From Rhizodiscina lignyota (lineage: Eukaryota; Ascomycota; Dothideomycetes; Aulographales; Rhizodiscinaceae): DNA of 64,000 nucleotides. This document shows, one piece after another, positions 23,059 to 35,464 of this stretch (positions within the stretch are counted from its first letter, which is position 1; the number at the start of each line of letters is the position of its first letter). The notes below the pieces were generated by a model that saw nothing but the letters and a program-made list of their open reading frames with translations, was not told where the DNA came from and made no database searches. The stretch is taken from assembly GCA_010015805.1 (NCBI GenBank), contig ML978129.1, positions 806,001-870,000 of the forward strand, read 5' to 3'. The position numbers and the translations under genes were made by a program.

Positions 23059-23889
23059 GGCCTTCTCGACTCAGTATTTATTTTTTGGGGTTTATTTTTT
23101 GATGAATTGAAATTCTAGACTCCGAAGGCAAGCTAAATGTCGGAAACGCTTCTTCGGCGCAGCTTGTACGGTGGAAAAGCGGGACGTACGAGGGTCGACG
23201 AAGCCTCTTCAACCCAAGGCACCCACTTCGAACAGCACGCATAGTTCGCGCGGAGATGGTTCTTCGGTGACAACCGAACACGTTAAACAACGACATATGT
23301 ACTGAGCAGAGAAGACTCATTCAGATAAGCGCATGACTAGAGAGCGGCACATTTATTCTGTGAGGTATGTCCTTCACGAGGCCGGGCCAATTATTCATAT
23401 GCATCTTCGGTGAACCATCTTCAATTATTGGTCTACGGGAGTCATAACACGTGTGTACTGCGACACGAATCCTCTTCCACAGGGAACGTACGATGTAAAT
23501 AACAGTAGGCCGGCTACGAAGAAGCGCTGTCGAGACCAGCTGTACGGTCAAAGCAGGACCCTATCGCGCATTCGTTTGATTTTGCGATGTGTGAGCGCCT
23601 GATGCTTAATATCGCTCGGTCACTGGACAATTTTCTCGTTATATACCTCGGGTGGGAGCTTCTGTCGAGGCTCGAGCTTTGTAGAGCCCCTAGAGGGGAG
23701 CGAGGTTGACGCGGGCACCATGCTTGTCTCACAGTTAGCACATGAGATTGAGCTTCCAACATTTCGGAGGCACCGATTGCATGTATTGGCCTGAATTTGG
23801 CCGTCGCACTGGCGCCGCTGGGATCGCATTGTGGTTTGATAGTGCTGTTTGGTTTCACAGTTCTCTTATCCTGTATGCTCATTGCATCG
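23059..23889. other. Intergenic stretch, no supported gene
   Basis: Between the tRNA-like gene and the 3' end of a minus-strand regulator. ORFs on the minus strand (up to 133 codons) do not resemble proteins I know and probably overlap the regulator 3' UTR. Confidence 0.45.
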
Positions 23890-25515
23890 CTAAAATGCCT
23901 CCTTAGCCGTCCCATCTCGCCCTAATCTTTGAACAAGCTGTGCGGCTCTTTCCACTGTCTGAGGATCACCCTTCTTGCCATCATCCGCAACTCGCTCGAG
24001 GATGTGCCGTGCTCGTGCTCGCTGGGCCGGAGTAGCACCACAGTATGCAACGACTGTCGTTGGAAGCGAAACTTGGAGTTTCGCATGATGATTGGGTTGG
24101 TCGGCAATGAAAGAAGCACATGATAAGACCCGCTCGGAATGCTGCCAGTGCTTCTCCTTCAAAGGATCAGAATTCTCGGGCGAAATGAAACCGAGAATTC
24201 CAATGAGCTTCACGAGCGCACCGTTGTAGAGCGTGACTATCACAGCTCCGATCCGGTACACTTCTTTGTAGGAAGACCCATAGTCCATAAAATCGCGCGG
24301 CGGGCAATATTCCATATCGTATTGGCTGCGGTGTTGACACCACCATTCGTCGAGCGCAGTGATCCCAGATTGAACAATTGAAATTCGCTCTTCAAGGGTG
24401 GCTGAATCATCTCCTCGGGCAGTACTCGGTTCTATTTCCGCCCATGGCACTTCAATCAAGATGCCCATTAGTTTGTCGAAAGATGTCTTTCGTGATTTCT
24501 CGAATGGTATATCAACCCAATCTCCAGAGCTTAGAAATGTCGGCTTTGGAGCCACGAAACATGTTAAGGCCTAGTATATGTTATTCGATCAGAATCCAGA
24601 TTTAGAGATGATTATACGTACCACCCCAAAGCGCACAATCTGGAATATCTGGTGTATAAAGCCTTCTTGGCAAGCTTCGGGCCCAAGGCCATTAAGCAAG
24701 CTGGCCGCTCCAGCGATGTGAAGAAACCATGAGTTTGTATCAGACGGTAGTACCAATTCGTACGAGCAGAGCAGCATCGCCGCCGAAATCAGAACCCTGA
24801 TGTATTCAAGTCGACGTTGCTCATTCCAGTGCTTGGCTTTGCTTTGCAAACGAAGAAGTTGCCGGCCTTGATACGAGAGTCCGCGTCCATAACATCGCCG
24901 TGCTTCTTCTTGGATAGCATTGTCTGCGGTGATCATGCCAAAGAAGGCCAGCGTCGCACTAGATGCAGCAGTCCTCACCAATGGTTCGAGTTCGGGAGGA
25001 CATGACTGATGGGGCAGCTCGAGCAACCAAGGCGTGGGCTGTGATGGATCCACATGGAGGTTCGAGAAGTCTTCAATAAATAGGGAGAGGAGCTGCGCTT
25101 GGTTACTCTTCGCCAGGTCAATTTGTACGCTCGGCATACCCCTCCGGTTGTTTATCACGTCGCTCAATGAGGCACGAGGAGGTAAAAATGCCGAAGAAGT
25201 GTCATACGGGCCGGCGATCTGTCTTCCTCCGTAGGATTTTCCGTATGATGCTCCGTCGGGCTGTACTTGGGGAAGTGCTGCTGCATTGATAAAGATGAGG
25301 TCCGTAATGGCACCTGGACATTTTCTTTTCGCGCGAGTACACTGTCCGCATTCCGGAAGTTGCTCATCGCACTACGCCGAGAAGTTAATGGCCGCAGCGA
25401 GGATAATGCAAGCTTATAAAGTAAATGCATTACGGGGAGTACTCTCATAGGCTCTCACCTTGATCTTCCGACTTTTGCAGGTAGCACAACCCCTACGGCT
25501 CAACTCTCTGGGCAT
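23890..25515 (-). CDS. Zn2Cys6 fungal-specific transcription factor
   Basis: Complement of exons 25515..25459, 25371..24622 and 24570..23890, 495 residues. Exon 1 encodes MPRELSRRGCATCKSRKIK; an 87-nt intron then splits the zinc cluster, and exon 2 begins CDEQLPECGQCTRAKRKC, giving CX2CX6CX6CX2CX6C at residues 10-37. The second intron (51 nt) starts GTACGT and restores VRFGV-ALTCFVAPKPTF. The rest matches the all-helical fungal regulatory region seen in proteins with an LFIEDF motif and a SWFLHIAGAASLL segment. Probable nuclear transcription regulator; no target is suggested by the neighbours. The 3' end at an ordinary stop is plausible but another short intron near the end cannot be excluded. 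Confidence 0.88.
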
Positions 25516-26395
25516 CTCGATCTAGCGACCCCTCTCATATCGAAACGGTGTCAAGAGGCGATAGTTATGAAGTTATCTGAAGCAAAAGCCTCAAAGCTTC
25601 ACAGTCGCCACAATTTCAGTAAGACTTCCAGTGGCGTTTTCGTCCATGAGTTGATGACATGCCAGACGATCAGGCTGCTTACATAATGAGCGGGTTAAAC
25701 CCACGAGCTGTCAAAAACTTATATGAAAGTGGATATGAGGAAGCGCATAATGTATTGTCGTGGCTTAAAAGTTATTCTTCTAAAGGGAGAACGGAATTCT
25801 ATCTCGCATCTACCAATATTTGGATTGTGATGGTTCAACCCATTTCATTTGATACCGTCCAAACAATAGCATACAACGAAACTGTGATAAACACTTGCCG
25901 GAGATAAATTACATTTCATGAAACATGTACAGACCAACCGCAGCATTCTCTGGGGAAAGCACAATGCTCTTCTCCATTACTGCGATCTCAATCTGGAGCA
26001 AATAGAGCACTTTTAGGCAAAGGCGCTATCCAAGCTGAAACAATCCCGCTTGCTTCATCGGAGGAGAAGTACACTGCATAAGCAGACAAAACCAGTTATC
26101 AGCCTCGAACGCCGAGCGTGTTCTCAGAGCCATTTGGTTTGCTGCCTTCGTGGGGTGGATAGCGCAGGCCACTCAGATTCTCTACCGGTCCAAGGGCTCC
26201 ATCTTGCACTCGGGACTGTCGGGAAGTTAACCAATCGCATCTGTTCCATGGGACGCTTCTGTGTTTTTGGCACTTAAGTCTTGTTCTCATGCCATGGCAG
26301 AGAACGCGTAGTCCGATCGGATTGCTCCTTGCCCCTGTGTGGAAGTTTTCATATCATATGATGATCCACAGATACTATGCTCTACAACGAGAAGA
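25516..26395. other. Intergenic stretch between two minus-strand regulators
   Basis: Promoter side of the upstream regulator gene and 3' flank of the next. An 82-codon ORF at 25,659-25,907 (+) is AT-rich and unrecognised. No RNA gene or repeat noted. Confidence 0.45.
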
Positions 26396-28385
26396 TCATG
26401 TAGGCAGTATTGGCAGATCCTTTACGGGCGATGCATTGTCAACATCTATATGAGCCTTTTGCATTTGTGCAGCGACTCGCTCCAGTCCACGGCCTACGAC
26501 ACTAAGATGGCTCCAAGGCCGCAGGGAATTGAAGGCTTTCCGAATATGCGTCTCGTTTCGAGTCGCCGGGATGAACCCAAGACCTGGAGCTCGGTATGTG
26601 ATGAGCAACATACACATTGTCGCATAGGATCTATGAGGAGGTATGTTAGCTCGTGATCAATGAACCACATGTTTAGATGACGGGGAAGGCGTACGCCCAT
26701 ATCGCAAAATTAAATCCCAAATGCCGTTGCATAAGGAGCTCCTCAACAGCTTCACAGCACAAGACGCAGTTATCAATGCAGTCTTGTGCTTCTTGTTGTA
26801 CGCTGCGTAAATGTTCGCCAACTTGCAGATGCTCATGTGCCCTAGTCGCCTTCGTCTCGAGGAACTGCAAAACAGATGGCCAGTAGATGACTGTGTGCAT
26901 AGCCAGATACTGAAAGCGCAAAAATGATTTGCGGAGGTCGAAAAGTGGAGATGCGTTGACGGGAAAGCGAACCGGCACCGGAAGGTGCTCATACCACTCG
27001 AGGGCTTGTTTTTTCAGCTCTGCGGCGACAACTGGAGCATAGATTACTTGCCCAACACGGTACCCAACGACGTCCAGCACATCTGCGAGGAGTTTCCGTA
27101 GACTCGCTTGTGCAAAGAAGTAGAAGAAGCCATCTTCTTCCTCCACATCTGTAAATGGCAGTGGAACAACTTCGTGAAACTGCCTTAGGCCGATCGGATG
27201 CGTCTTCAGGACTGCCTCGAGCTCGTGCAGCAAGACGCTACACGTCCAGAAAACGCGATGAAAGCCTTCTTTTTGCTTGGTGGGCATATGATCAAGCCAC
27301 CCAGAGCTTAAAAGATGCATGAGATCCCTCGCTAACTCTGACACAGCGTCGAAGGCTAGGACTGGTCTTGGACATAGCAAAAAATAGCATGCGCGGAGGA
27401 ACCGACATTGCATGACAATGATGCTGCGCCTGGTCTTAGGCTTGATTTGTTCCAGAATTTGACACCCTCGCCGGAAGTAATGAAGACCCAGATACTGATC
27501 AATGCTTGGATCCAAGGGAGGACTGGAATTTTGCGCATCTGACATTTCTGCAATAGCAAAAGCGAGCATTGTCAGGCACGTCGAAGCATCGTCATTATTG
27601 TAATCTGACGCCTGGGCGGCTTTGCAGTGTTCTACAAAGACATCGACGTCGAGGACAGGATGCCAGTGAAGAAAGTTCAGAACAAATGCTTGTTGCAGAT
27701 GCCAGGCTGTCCTCGCACTTGGATGAACTGGCTGCGACATGTATGACTCCATCACATCGTTGAGATGTTCTTCAGCAGTGAGCTCTTCATTATAGAACCA
27801 GCTTGTATCATCCCAGCTCTCGTAGCTGATGTAGTACGGACTATGGAAGCTGATGATGGAGGGCCGCGCCGTGACTGCCTCGCCTGCTGTTTGCCGGAAA
27901 GAGAATTCGTGACTCGGGACGGCGACTACTTGTTGATAATAGTTGCGCCATGCCGAATATGATCGAGAGCGAGCGGCATATGGTACTGAGACATCGTTTG
28001 ATGCTGCCTTGTGAGAACCCGGCGTATTCGCTGACTCGGAGCGGGCCACATGCAAAGAATCCTCCAGCCTTGCTAGTCTTTCTTCGATTCGCGTCAAGAT
28101 ATCGGTAGCAGCGGATTGCCTGAGACCTGCATTAGCCATAAAGGTTTCACACTTTACCATATCATGTGACGTATACCGTTCTGTTGGATTCTGCTGCCGG
28201 TAGACGCATTCGATCCCAGCTTCCGTGCAAAAGCCACATGGTCTCTTCGCATCACATCGCGTCTTGCGAAGCCTACAAACCTCACAGGCGACCGCAACTC
28301 GTTTTCGAGGATACGACCGCGCGGGATTCAATGCAAGCTCCAGCTCTTCTCCTTCGCCCTCGCCGTTGCTCCTTTTTTCCGGCAT
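26396..28385 (-). CDS. Zn2Cys6 fungal-specific transcription factor
   Basis: Complement of exons 28385..26695 and 26630..26396, 641 residues. The zinc cluster CEVCRLRKTRCDAKRPCGFC..C lies at residues 34-60 in one exon, unlike the two other regulators in this window. A short leucine/glutamate stretch (ILTRIEERLARLEDSLH) at ~110-125 looks like a dimerising coiled coil. The fungal-specific transcription factor domain follows (LHWHPVLDVDVFVEHC; GLHYFRRGCQILEQ). A 64-nt intron (26,694-26,631) near the end starts GTACGC and adds a tail beginning ASYATMCMLLITYRAP; unspliced, the frame stops 7 codons after the junction. Likely nuclear transcription regulator of unknown pathway. Confidence 0.9.
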
Positions 28386-29524
28386 CGCTCCTTGATATCA
28401 TACGTTCATCCCTGGCGATGTGGCTGTCGCAAGGTTGAATCACTCCAGTCGTAGAACTGTTCACCATAACCGACCAGACTGCGTGCAACATTCATCTTCA
28501 GGGATGAGTTAAAGTCGCATGGCCAAGGCAAAGGTAATATTCTAGCCCGCACTCTACTCACTCCGTAGGTCATTGACCAAGTCCCCTCCCCGGACTGGGG
28601 AAGCACTAGCCCAAAACGGGCAAGCGTGAACGGAAACATCGCGGCAGACGGAAGAACGAGGCCTCATTTCCGCAGACCTTCAGGTTTCAGTCGATCTTTA
28701 TAGCTACAGTTAAATCATGTAAGCGGTTTACATTATTTCCTCTCTTCTTTCAGCGACTCTCGACTTCAGCCGATACTCTGAGCCATGCAGGCGGTACATA
28801 GTATGGTCACACACGGTTGCGGGCGTCCCTCCTGCTCCGCGTCTTTATTCTACTAAAGAATCGAATATTCTCATAAGCATTCGCGCGGACTCAGTTTCGT
28901 CTTGCGTTATCATAGGATGAGTAAACTCCATTTAGCACGCTATCATGACCTTCAATCCCATCCTTGACGCACTTCTAGCCCTCCGGCTCATTTTGTAGTT
29001 TTCGCTCTGGAAATTACCAGTGGCTGTTGTTACTCTCTTGTACTCCCATACATCTCTATCAGTCAGTTTCACAAGCGGTTAAGCACCGCAACTCCCAGCC
29101 CCTTGTAATTTGAGGGAAATATCCACGGGAGGACTGGCTTTGAGCAACACAGGCCCTAGAGGCGACAAAAGTGGTGAATGGGTGGCACGGGGTTACGAAG
29201 GCGAGCACTAGGACTGCAAAGTCATCAATATCGAGAGCGATCATTCGACATAGAAGTCTGAATTTAGGACTTTCTAAAGGACATAATCATATCGTCAACT
29301 TCGTTGCTTGCTAGGTTTCACTTTGCCAGTTGTATTCCAAACGCCCCAGAAAATGAAGCTCAGATCGAAGTTCGCCGCCTTTCAATCGTATCCTTCCACT
29401 CTTGAAATGTCGAACGTCTTGAATCAAGCGTGAGCAGGTTGAAGTCTGCGGTCTCGCCGTCATCGTTGCCGTCCACTATTCTCACCCGTGAGCATGAAGC
29501 CTTATAAGTCAAGTCGGCAAGGCT
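28386..29524. other. Intergenic stretch, no supported gene
   Basis: About 1.1 kb between the start of a minus-strand regulator and the 3' end of a small minus-strand gene. No ORF with family resemblance, repeat or RNA gene was found. Confidence 0.5.
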
Positions 29525-29889
29525 CTAGCGGCCAGTGAAGTCTCGAGTAGCATCGTCCGCGGTATCGCCAGCGAGCTTGCCAAGTGGGTTTTGAAGAGCA
29601 CCACCGCCAGCATTGGAGATACCTTTCTTGAGATCCTTGAGCTCCTGCTGATCGCCTTCGGGGATCTTGGAGATTTGATCTGCAGCAAGGGTTAAATGGA
29701 TGATCGTTGAAGGTAATTATACAACATACCTTTCATGAGGTACGAAGCTTTGTTCTCGCCCATTGTCTTGAGTGCCTTTTCTTCCATCTCGCGCTTGAGT
29801 TCCGGTGGGATGCCGAAGAAGTAGACATAGGCCGCAACCAAGGCTATGATCCCAGCAAGGACCGAGACGACGATGGTGGTGGTGTTCAT
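29525..29889 (-). CDS. Small single-pass membrane protein, 104 aa, function unknown
   Basis: Complement of exons 29889..29730 and 29679..29525. The 50-nt intron has a GTATGT donor and TGCTGCAG acceptor and joins in phase 1. Residues 5-27 (IVVSVLAGIIALVAAYVYFF) form one membrane helix or signal anchor, followed by a charged helix (PPELKREMEEKALKTMGENK) and a polar tail with GDQQELKDLKKG and a final DDATRDFTGR. I recognise the pattern of small fungal proteins but cannot name one. Start chosen at the ATG immediately before the helix; the longer open frame upstream lies in its leader. It is divergent from the kinase gene with about 0.8 kb between them. Confidence 0.75.
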
Positions 29890-30705
29890 CTTGAAGTTGA
29901 GGTCGAATTGAATGCTTTCCGAGGTGAATGTATCGAGGTACACGAATAATTGAGAGGTTTGCAGGTTTTCGACTGAGTATTCCAGGGAAGCGGGAGGTTT
30001 TATTGTGGACGGCAAACTTGATATTGGCGTTTGCATGTGCCTTTGAGCCATGACATCAGCGCTGCGAAAGCGCGACGGGCTGGTGGAGCACGAACCATTC
30101 CAAACACGCACTGGCTCCTGGCCTAAGGAGCCGTTTTCTGGAGCTCAAACGTGCCAATAATGTGTCAAATGTGGGGGCCACAACTCAGGGTCTCCCTCGC
30201 TACGTAGCTGTCGAAAGACGACGCGGCCGCGGGTGCGATTCAGCTGCCAGCGAACTTTACCATACTCGCATGCGCTGTCGGGCTGCCTTGGAGCACAAGG
30301 CAATTCCTTCGAATCTTCTTCTGCCTTCCAACCCCTTTTCGCGCCTCGCTGCTGTGGAGAGTCGCAGCCATAGTGTTCGTGGAAAGCACAGCCTTGCCAT
30401 GCTCAGCCGCATCGCAACTTCGCCCAAACCGACGTAGCCCAATCTCCGTCGCCTGCGACCTTCAATCCTCTCAGCCTCACAGCCAAAGCTACCTGACCAC
30501 TATAACTTTGAACACATTTCCCTCTTGCTCTTCCATTCTGCATTCCCTACCAATCTCGACATTGTCCGCTTCTTGCGGGTATATCTCGCGTCCGTCCTAC
30601 CAGGCAACCCCTCAGTGCCTCGCGCCCTACTGTTACGACGTTACAGGTGCTTCTACGTGTAACTTAACCGCACCACTTCTTTAAAGCTCCGGATCCGCTG
30701 CCAAG
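29890..30705. other. Divergent promoter region between small membrane protein and kinase
   Basis: About 0.8 kb. The kinase side, from ~30,440, is C/T-rich with many TCTC and CCTC runs, as in fungal leaders. No gene supported. Confidence 0.5.
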
Positions 30706-32227
30706 ATGAGTTGTAAGTTGGGACGTCCTACTTGCATGACGCACAATCAATCTAACTTCCGGACAGTGGCAAGCATGATGAATCGGCTGCACGGCCAACC
30801 CGACAGCTATGATAAGAAGTGCGCTTCCCTCATCTCCAACCCTCAATTGACATCCTCCAACCAAGCTATAGGTCTAAATATCGGTTCGGAAAGACCTTGG
30901 GCGCAGGCACATACGGCATAGTTCGGGAAGCAGATTGTCCTGATGGAAAGGTTGCTGTCAAAATAATCCTCAAGAAGAATGTCAAGGGGAACGAGCAGAT
31001 GGTGTACGACGAGATGGAGATGCTACAGAAGATGAAGCATCCTCACATCGTCAAGTTCCACGAGTGGTTCGAGTCAAAGGTATGGGAGTTGGCTGCGTTG
31101 AAAGTAGCCACGGCTAATTGGCGAAATTCAGGACAAGTATTACATTGTCACCGAACTTGCGACGGGCGGAGAACTGTTCGATCGTATTTGCGAGCGTGGC
31201 AAGTTCACAGAGAAGGATGCGGCCGAGACGATTCGACAAGTACTAGATGCCGTCAACTACCTCCACTCCAAGAACGTCGTCCATCGAGGTATGACACTCA
31301 ATTGTCGGTCATTGTACAAAAGCAGCACTGATATTTGACAGATCTCAAGCCAGAAAACCTTCTCTACGTTACACCTGACCCAGATTCCCCACTTGTTCTC
31401 GCCGACTTTGGTATCGCGAAGATGCTCGACTCCAATGAGGTCCTCACAACAATGGCGGGATCGTTTGGTTATGCTGCCCCAGAAGTCATGCTCAAGCGTG
31501 GGCATGGTAAACCTGTTGATATATGGTCTCTAGGCGTCATCACATACACCTTACTATGTGGCTACTCTCCCTTCCGCAGCGAAAATCTCCAAGACCTCAT
31601 TGAGGAATGCAAGGACCCCCGCAACCCAGTCTTCCACCCACGATACTGGAACGACGTGAGCGATGATGCTAAAGACTTCATCCGCAAACTGCTCCAAGTC
31701 GACCCGAAGAAGCGACCAACTAGCGACGTTCGTAACTATATTGATTCTCTCGGGGTCCATATCAGAGGCTAACGCATACACCATAGGAAGCTCTGCAGCA
31801 CATCTGGTTGACAGGAACAACCGCCTCCAACCACGATCTCCTTCCAGAGATTCGTGCATACGCAGCGAAGCAACGCCTCAAGCGCGGTATCGAGCTTGTC
31901 AAGCTCGCAAACCGCATCGAGGCGCTGAAGATGCAAGAGGATGAAGAGGAAGTCGTCCCAGGAGAGGCCGATGTGCCGGCAAGTGCCCTTGAAGCCGCCG
32001 GCGAGTCCCTGGCCGCTCACCGACAACCCCAGTCAAGTCATGGTCTGGAAGTGCCTGGAGCCAGGCCAGACACCACACGTCCCAGGAGCCTCAGCAGGCT
32101 CGCGAGAGGCGCAATCTTCCGAGAAGTTGTGCTTGCGAAGGTGCGAGACATGAAGGAGCAGCAGGAGAGGGAGAAGTTTGAGCAGGCGGCCACGATGAGG
32201 AGCGAGAGCAGGAGCGGAAGTAAGTGA
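30706..32227 (+). CDS. Calcium/calmodulin-dependent protein kinase (CaMK)
   Basis: Exons 30706..30712, 30767..30818, 30872..31079, 31132..31288, 31342..31727 and 31787..32227, 416 residues. The first exon is only 7 nt (ATGAGTT) and yields [20 protein letters not shown], the usual N-terminus of filamentous-fungal CaMKs. Kinase motifs: LGAGTYG loop, VAVKII lysine, [25 protein letters not shown] and [10 protein letters not shown]. The tail [10 protein letters not shown][15 protein letters not shown] contains the autoinhibitory/calmodulin-binding region. Such kinases couple cytosolic Ca2+ to growth, stress and cell-cycle control. The fifth intron has the weak donor GTTCGT. The stop follows GSK, but AAGTAAGT right there resembles another donor, so a longer C-terminus is conceivable. 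Confidence 0.94.
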
Positions 32228-32758
32228 ATGTTTCTCGAGACTGGAGAAGTAAGGCATTCAAGACGGCGAACGGCAATTTCGTGTGGCGATGGGCTTTTCA
32301 AAAGGATTCACGGGTTTTGCTTAACTCAGTCTTGTTCTTGTTTTTGCTTGCGTCGATGCGATGCGCGGAGGGTTTGATGGGTAACGGTTGCAAACGCACC
32401 GCCTGTGGAAAATACCTTTTCAGCGATACCCTGGAACATACAATACCATGAATGCGGCCAAGATAATAAATAAGCGCCTTTTCTTTCACACTATCGACGA
32501 TTTGTGTTTGTGCAACGTTTGACGCGCTTAGTTTCGGCTGGCAAGAGCCGACTTTTTCGGTGGAGTCCGTGCGCAGGCGCTCCCAGCAATTCAACACCTC
32601 ACAACAGGGTGCAGCAGCAAGGAGACGCGCATCGCATCGAAAAAGTGTCCGCGCAACAATCGAACTTCGACATCTCTACGCAAGGCGAGCCAGACGACCA
32701 CTTGCACGCGCGTGCAATTTTCGAGCGACTGCAGGTGCACTTCCCAACAACCGCCGCG
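32228..32758. other. Intergenic: kinase 3' flank and bromodomain-gene leader
   Basis: About 530 bp between two plus-strand genes. No independent gene; the ORFs here continue into or oppose the next gene's leader. Confidence 0.5.
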
Positions 32759-35287
32759 ATGAGTGACGGCAAGCGAAAGGCCGGCGTAGCCATGTCGCCC
32801 GACGGCGATCCTCGCGCCTTAAAGAGGCAGCGCAATATGGTGAGTGTGCATTGCGTGCATCAGTGTCGTTGACTTCCTTCGCGATGGGGATGAGGAGGGG
32901 TGAAGCAGAGCGACGCGCGCGCGGACGTGATGGGTATGCTAGACCTTGCGCGCGTTAGGTTCGATGGCAACGTCCTCCGCCTCGAACAGCAGCTCGAACC
33001 CACTCTGAACCGTCTGCAGCGACGTTCGACGGCCCGAACACGCATAACTTCGGCGAAAATGTCGCGCAAAAGGCGCGATATGGCGCAGAAACACACCGCT
33101 AACTTTGCTTCTTTCACTCTCTACAGAATGGCGAGCCTGAATTCGAGAGCCCCGAGCGGACGACGCAGGCGGGACTGCAGTTCCTCACTGCCTTGAAGCA
33201 GGCCAAGGACAAAACGTACGTTGACTTCACAAACACTCACAGAGCCATTGAGATTTTCAAAGCGCAATCCAAATCTACTACCAAATCGAGCTGACATTAG
33301 TGGTCACAGTGGACGACCGATCGCAACTGACTTCCTCTCCCTACCCGACCCTGCCCAGGTCCCTCAATACTACGAGGAAGTGCGCCTTCCAATAGCCCTA
33401 GATACGATCGAGGGCAAGCTGTTACGCCATGAATATGCCACAATCACTGCACTCGAGAGCGACGTCAAACGCATGGTTGCCAATGCCAAATTCTTCAATG
33501 ACAAGCGCTCCGTCATCTACGAAGACGCAGAGCGTATTCGCAAGACGGCCAGCAACTGGATGGTCAAGAACAATCCTGCCTATCGGGACCCAAACTACGT
33601 GGCACAACCGACTCCAGTTCCAGGCGGTGTGATCAATGGAAACCAAAGTGGTGGAGCGATGAATGGTGGAAGCGGATTTGGTACACCAACGCCGCAAGCC
33701 CAAAGAGAGGCACCACCGGTGCGATTGAACATCACACACAAACGCAAGAGCATGACGCCTGCACTTCCACCGAAGACTGAAACCGAGGCCAGCAAGGACT
33801 TTGCTGGAAAGTCATTCTCGGAAGCGCAGGACATCCTAATGCAGGAGATGATGAAGTATCAAGAACCAGGGTGCGTTTATATCCATATAGTTGGCTGTTG
33901 ACAGTTACTGATGATTACCAGTGGCGACTTGGAGATTTTCTATCCCTTCGTTAACCTGCCTCCGAGGAGCCTCACCGATTACTACCAGCTGATTCAGAAG
34001 CCGGTCTCTCTCAAAAGCGTACAGAAGAGAGCGAGAGGCATCCATGGCAGGAATGAAGCGACCGGCATGTCGGACTTTACAAGCTGGGCTGCGTTTGAAG
34101 AGGAGGTCAGCTATATCTGGAAGAATGCTCGCGAGTACAACGAAGACAACAGCGACATGTACAGACTGGCTGGAGATTTCGAGAAGGTTTTCAAGAAGCG
34201 TGTCGCTGAAGCTAAAGCGGTCGTGGAGGAGCCACATCAACCCACACTGAAGATCAAGATGTCCGCTCCGTCGAATCCTTCTATCAAGCTTCGACTTGGC
34301 CCAAGTGCCAAGGACAGCCCTGGACCGCAGTCTGCTCGCGCAACTCCAGATAGTCGAGGAACTCCGGGTGTCATTGTTGACGCGGATGCTCTGCAGCGTC
34401 AGAGGGCACATGTGTCTGCTGGTGTCAATGGTACGCGCCCACCTTCTGCTGGCGCACCGGCGACGGGTGTCCGCAATCCGTTCAGCGGCTCTCGTTCTGG
34501 CTCCGCTGCAGCTATTCCGCCACTCGCACCGCGGACGTCAGAAGGTGCTAGGAGCGCTTCCGCGGGCTCGCCCCCTGTTATGACGAATGGCGTCAAGAGC
34601 GAGAGCCAACCTGGTCCCGCGGCCATGCCTCCACCCACTCTTGCTCAAAGACCACCCAGCGGAAGCCCACTTCCTCAAGCACAAGCACCACCAGTACTTA
34701 CACATAGCCAATCCTCGTACACTCAGTCGTTCTATAACCCGCCTCCTGCTCCAACAGGTATGGAAAGCAGGTATCGTCCTCCTGGCAAAGGTATGATTGA
34801 TTGCTATCACACAAACGGTTGACTGTCTGATACTAACAACGCCATAGGTGCCAAAGATGCCCTTCTGCCACAACTTACCCTTCAATCTCACCCTCAACTC
34901 AATCTTTCGAAACCAGTCGTGGTTACTGTCCCCGCTTCGAACCGCACGACTCATCAGTCTCTCACGATCTCTCTTCCCAGCGCCCACAACATGCTGCAGA
35001 TCATTCCAAACATTCCGGTCGCGTCTACCAATCGCCCATACCGCATCTTCGTGACGGTCAACGGTCTGCGCGCGTCTGAAGTCGTCCGCCCTACCAGTGT
35101 CGGAGAACGAGACAAGACGAGACCTCTTTTTGAGGGACGGCTGGAGAGGGGCATCGTGAATCGGGTGGAGGTTGAGGTCCTTGCGGCGAAGGAGGGCTAT
35201 GGCCGGTCGACTGCTGTTGGCGGCAAGGATGGCAAGGACAGCGTTGAGTGGGAGAAGTGCACGGTTTTCGTGCATTTGCAGAAATAG
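32759..35287 (+). CDS. RSC chromatin-remodelling subunit, Rsc4-like tandem bromodomain protein
   Basis: Exons 32759..32839, 33127..33215, 33301..33870, 33922..34790 and 34848..35287, 682 residues. Bromodomain 1 is around FLSLPDPAQVPQYYEEVRLP and NAKFFNDKRSVIYEDA. Bromodomain 2 is around IFYPFVNLPPRSLTDYYQLI and NAREYNEDNSDMYRLA; both keep the acetyl-lysine-binding asparagine region. A Ser/Pro/Ala-rich linker (~430-560) precedes a conserved C-terminal beta-rich domain (LTISLPSAHNML; YRIFVTVNGL). The family is the filamentous-fungal counterpart of yeast Rsc4, a nuclear subunit that tethers the RSC remodeller to acetylated histone H3. Intron 1 is long (287 nt) and contains a stop-free stretch, so an extra exon is possible, but direct joining is phase-consistent. 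Confidence 0.85.
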
Positions 35288-35422
35288 GGCAGTTTGTTAT
35301 TTCTTCCAACAATGGTTTATCGGATGGATCTAGAGTGGCATTCCACGCAGTGTGGAATAATCATGGCTCTCATGCGGCGTTTTATACTGGTTGTTTCACT
35401 GGGTTTCCTTTATCGATGGTCT

Positions 35423-35464
35423 GGGACTGCATTACTGGGACTGCATTACTGGGACTACACTACT
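35423..35464 (+). repeat. 14-bp tandem repeat, three copies
   Basis: Three head-to-tail copies of GGGACTGCATTACT, the third with two changes. Non-coding context; probably replication slippage. Confidence 0.75.
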
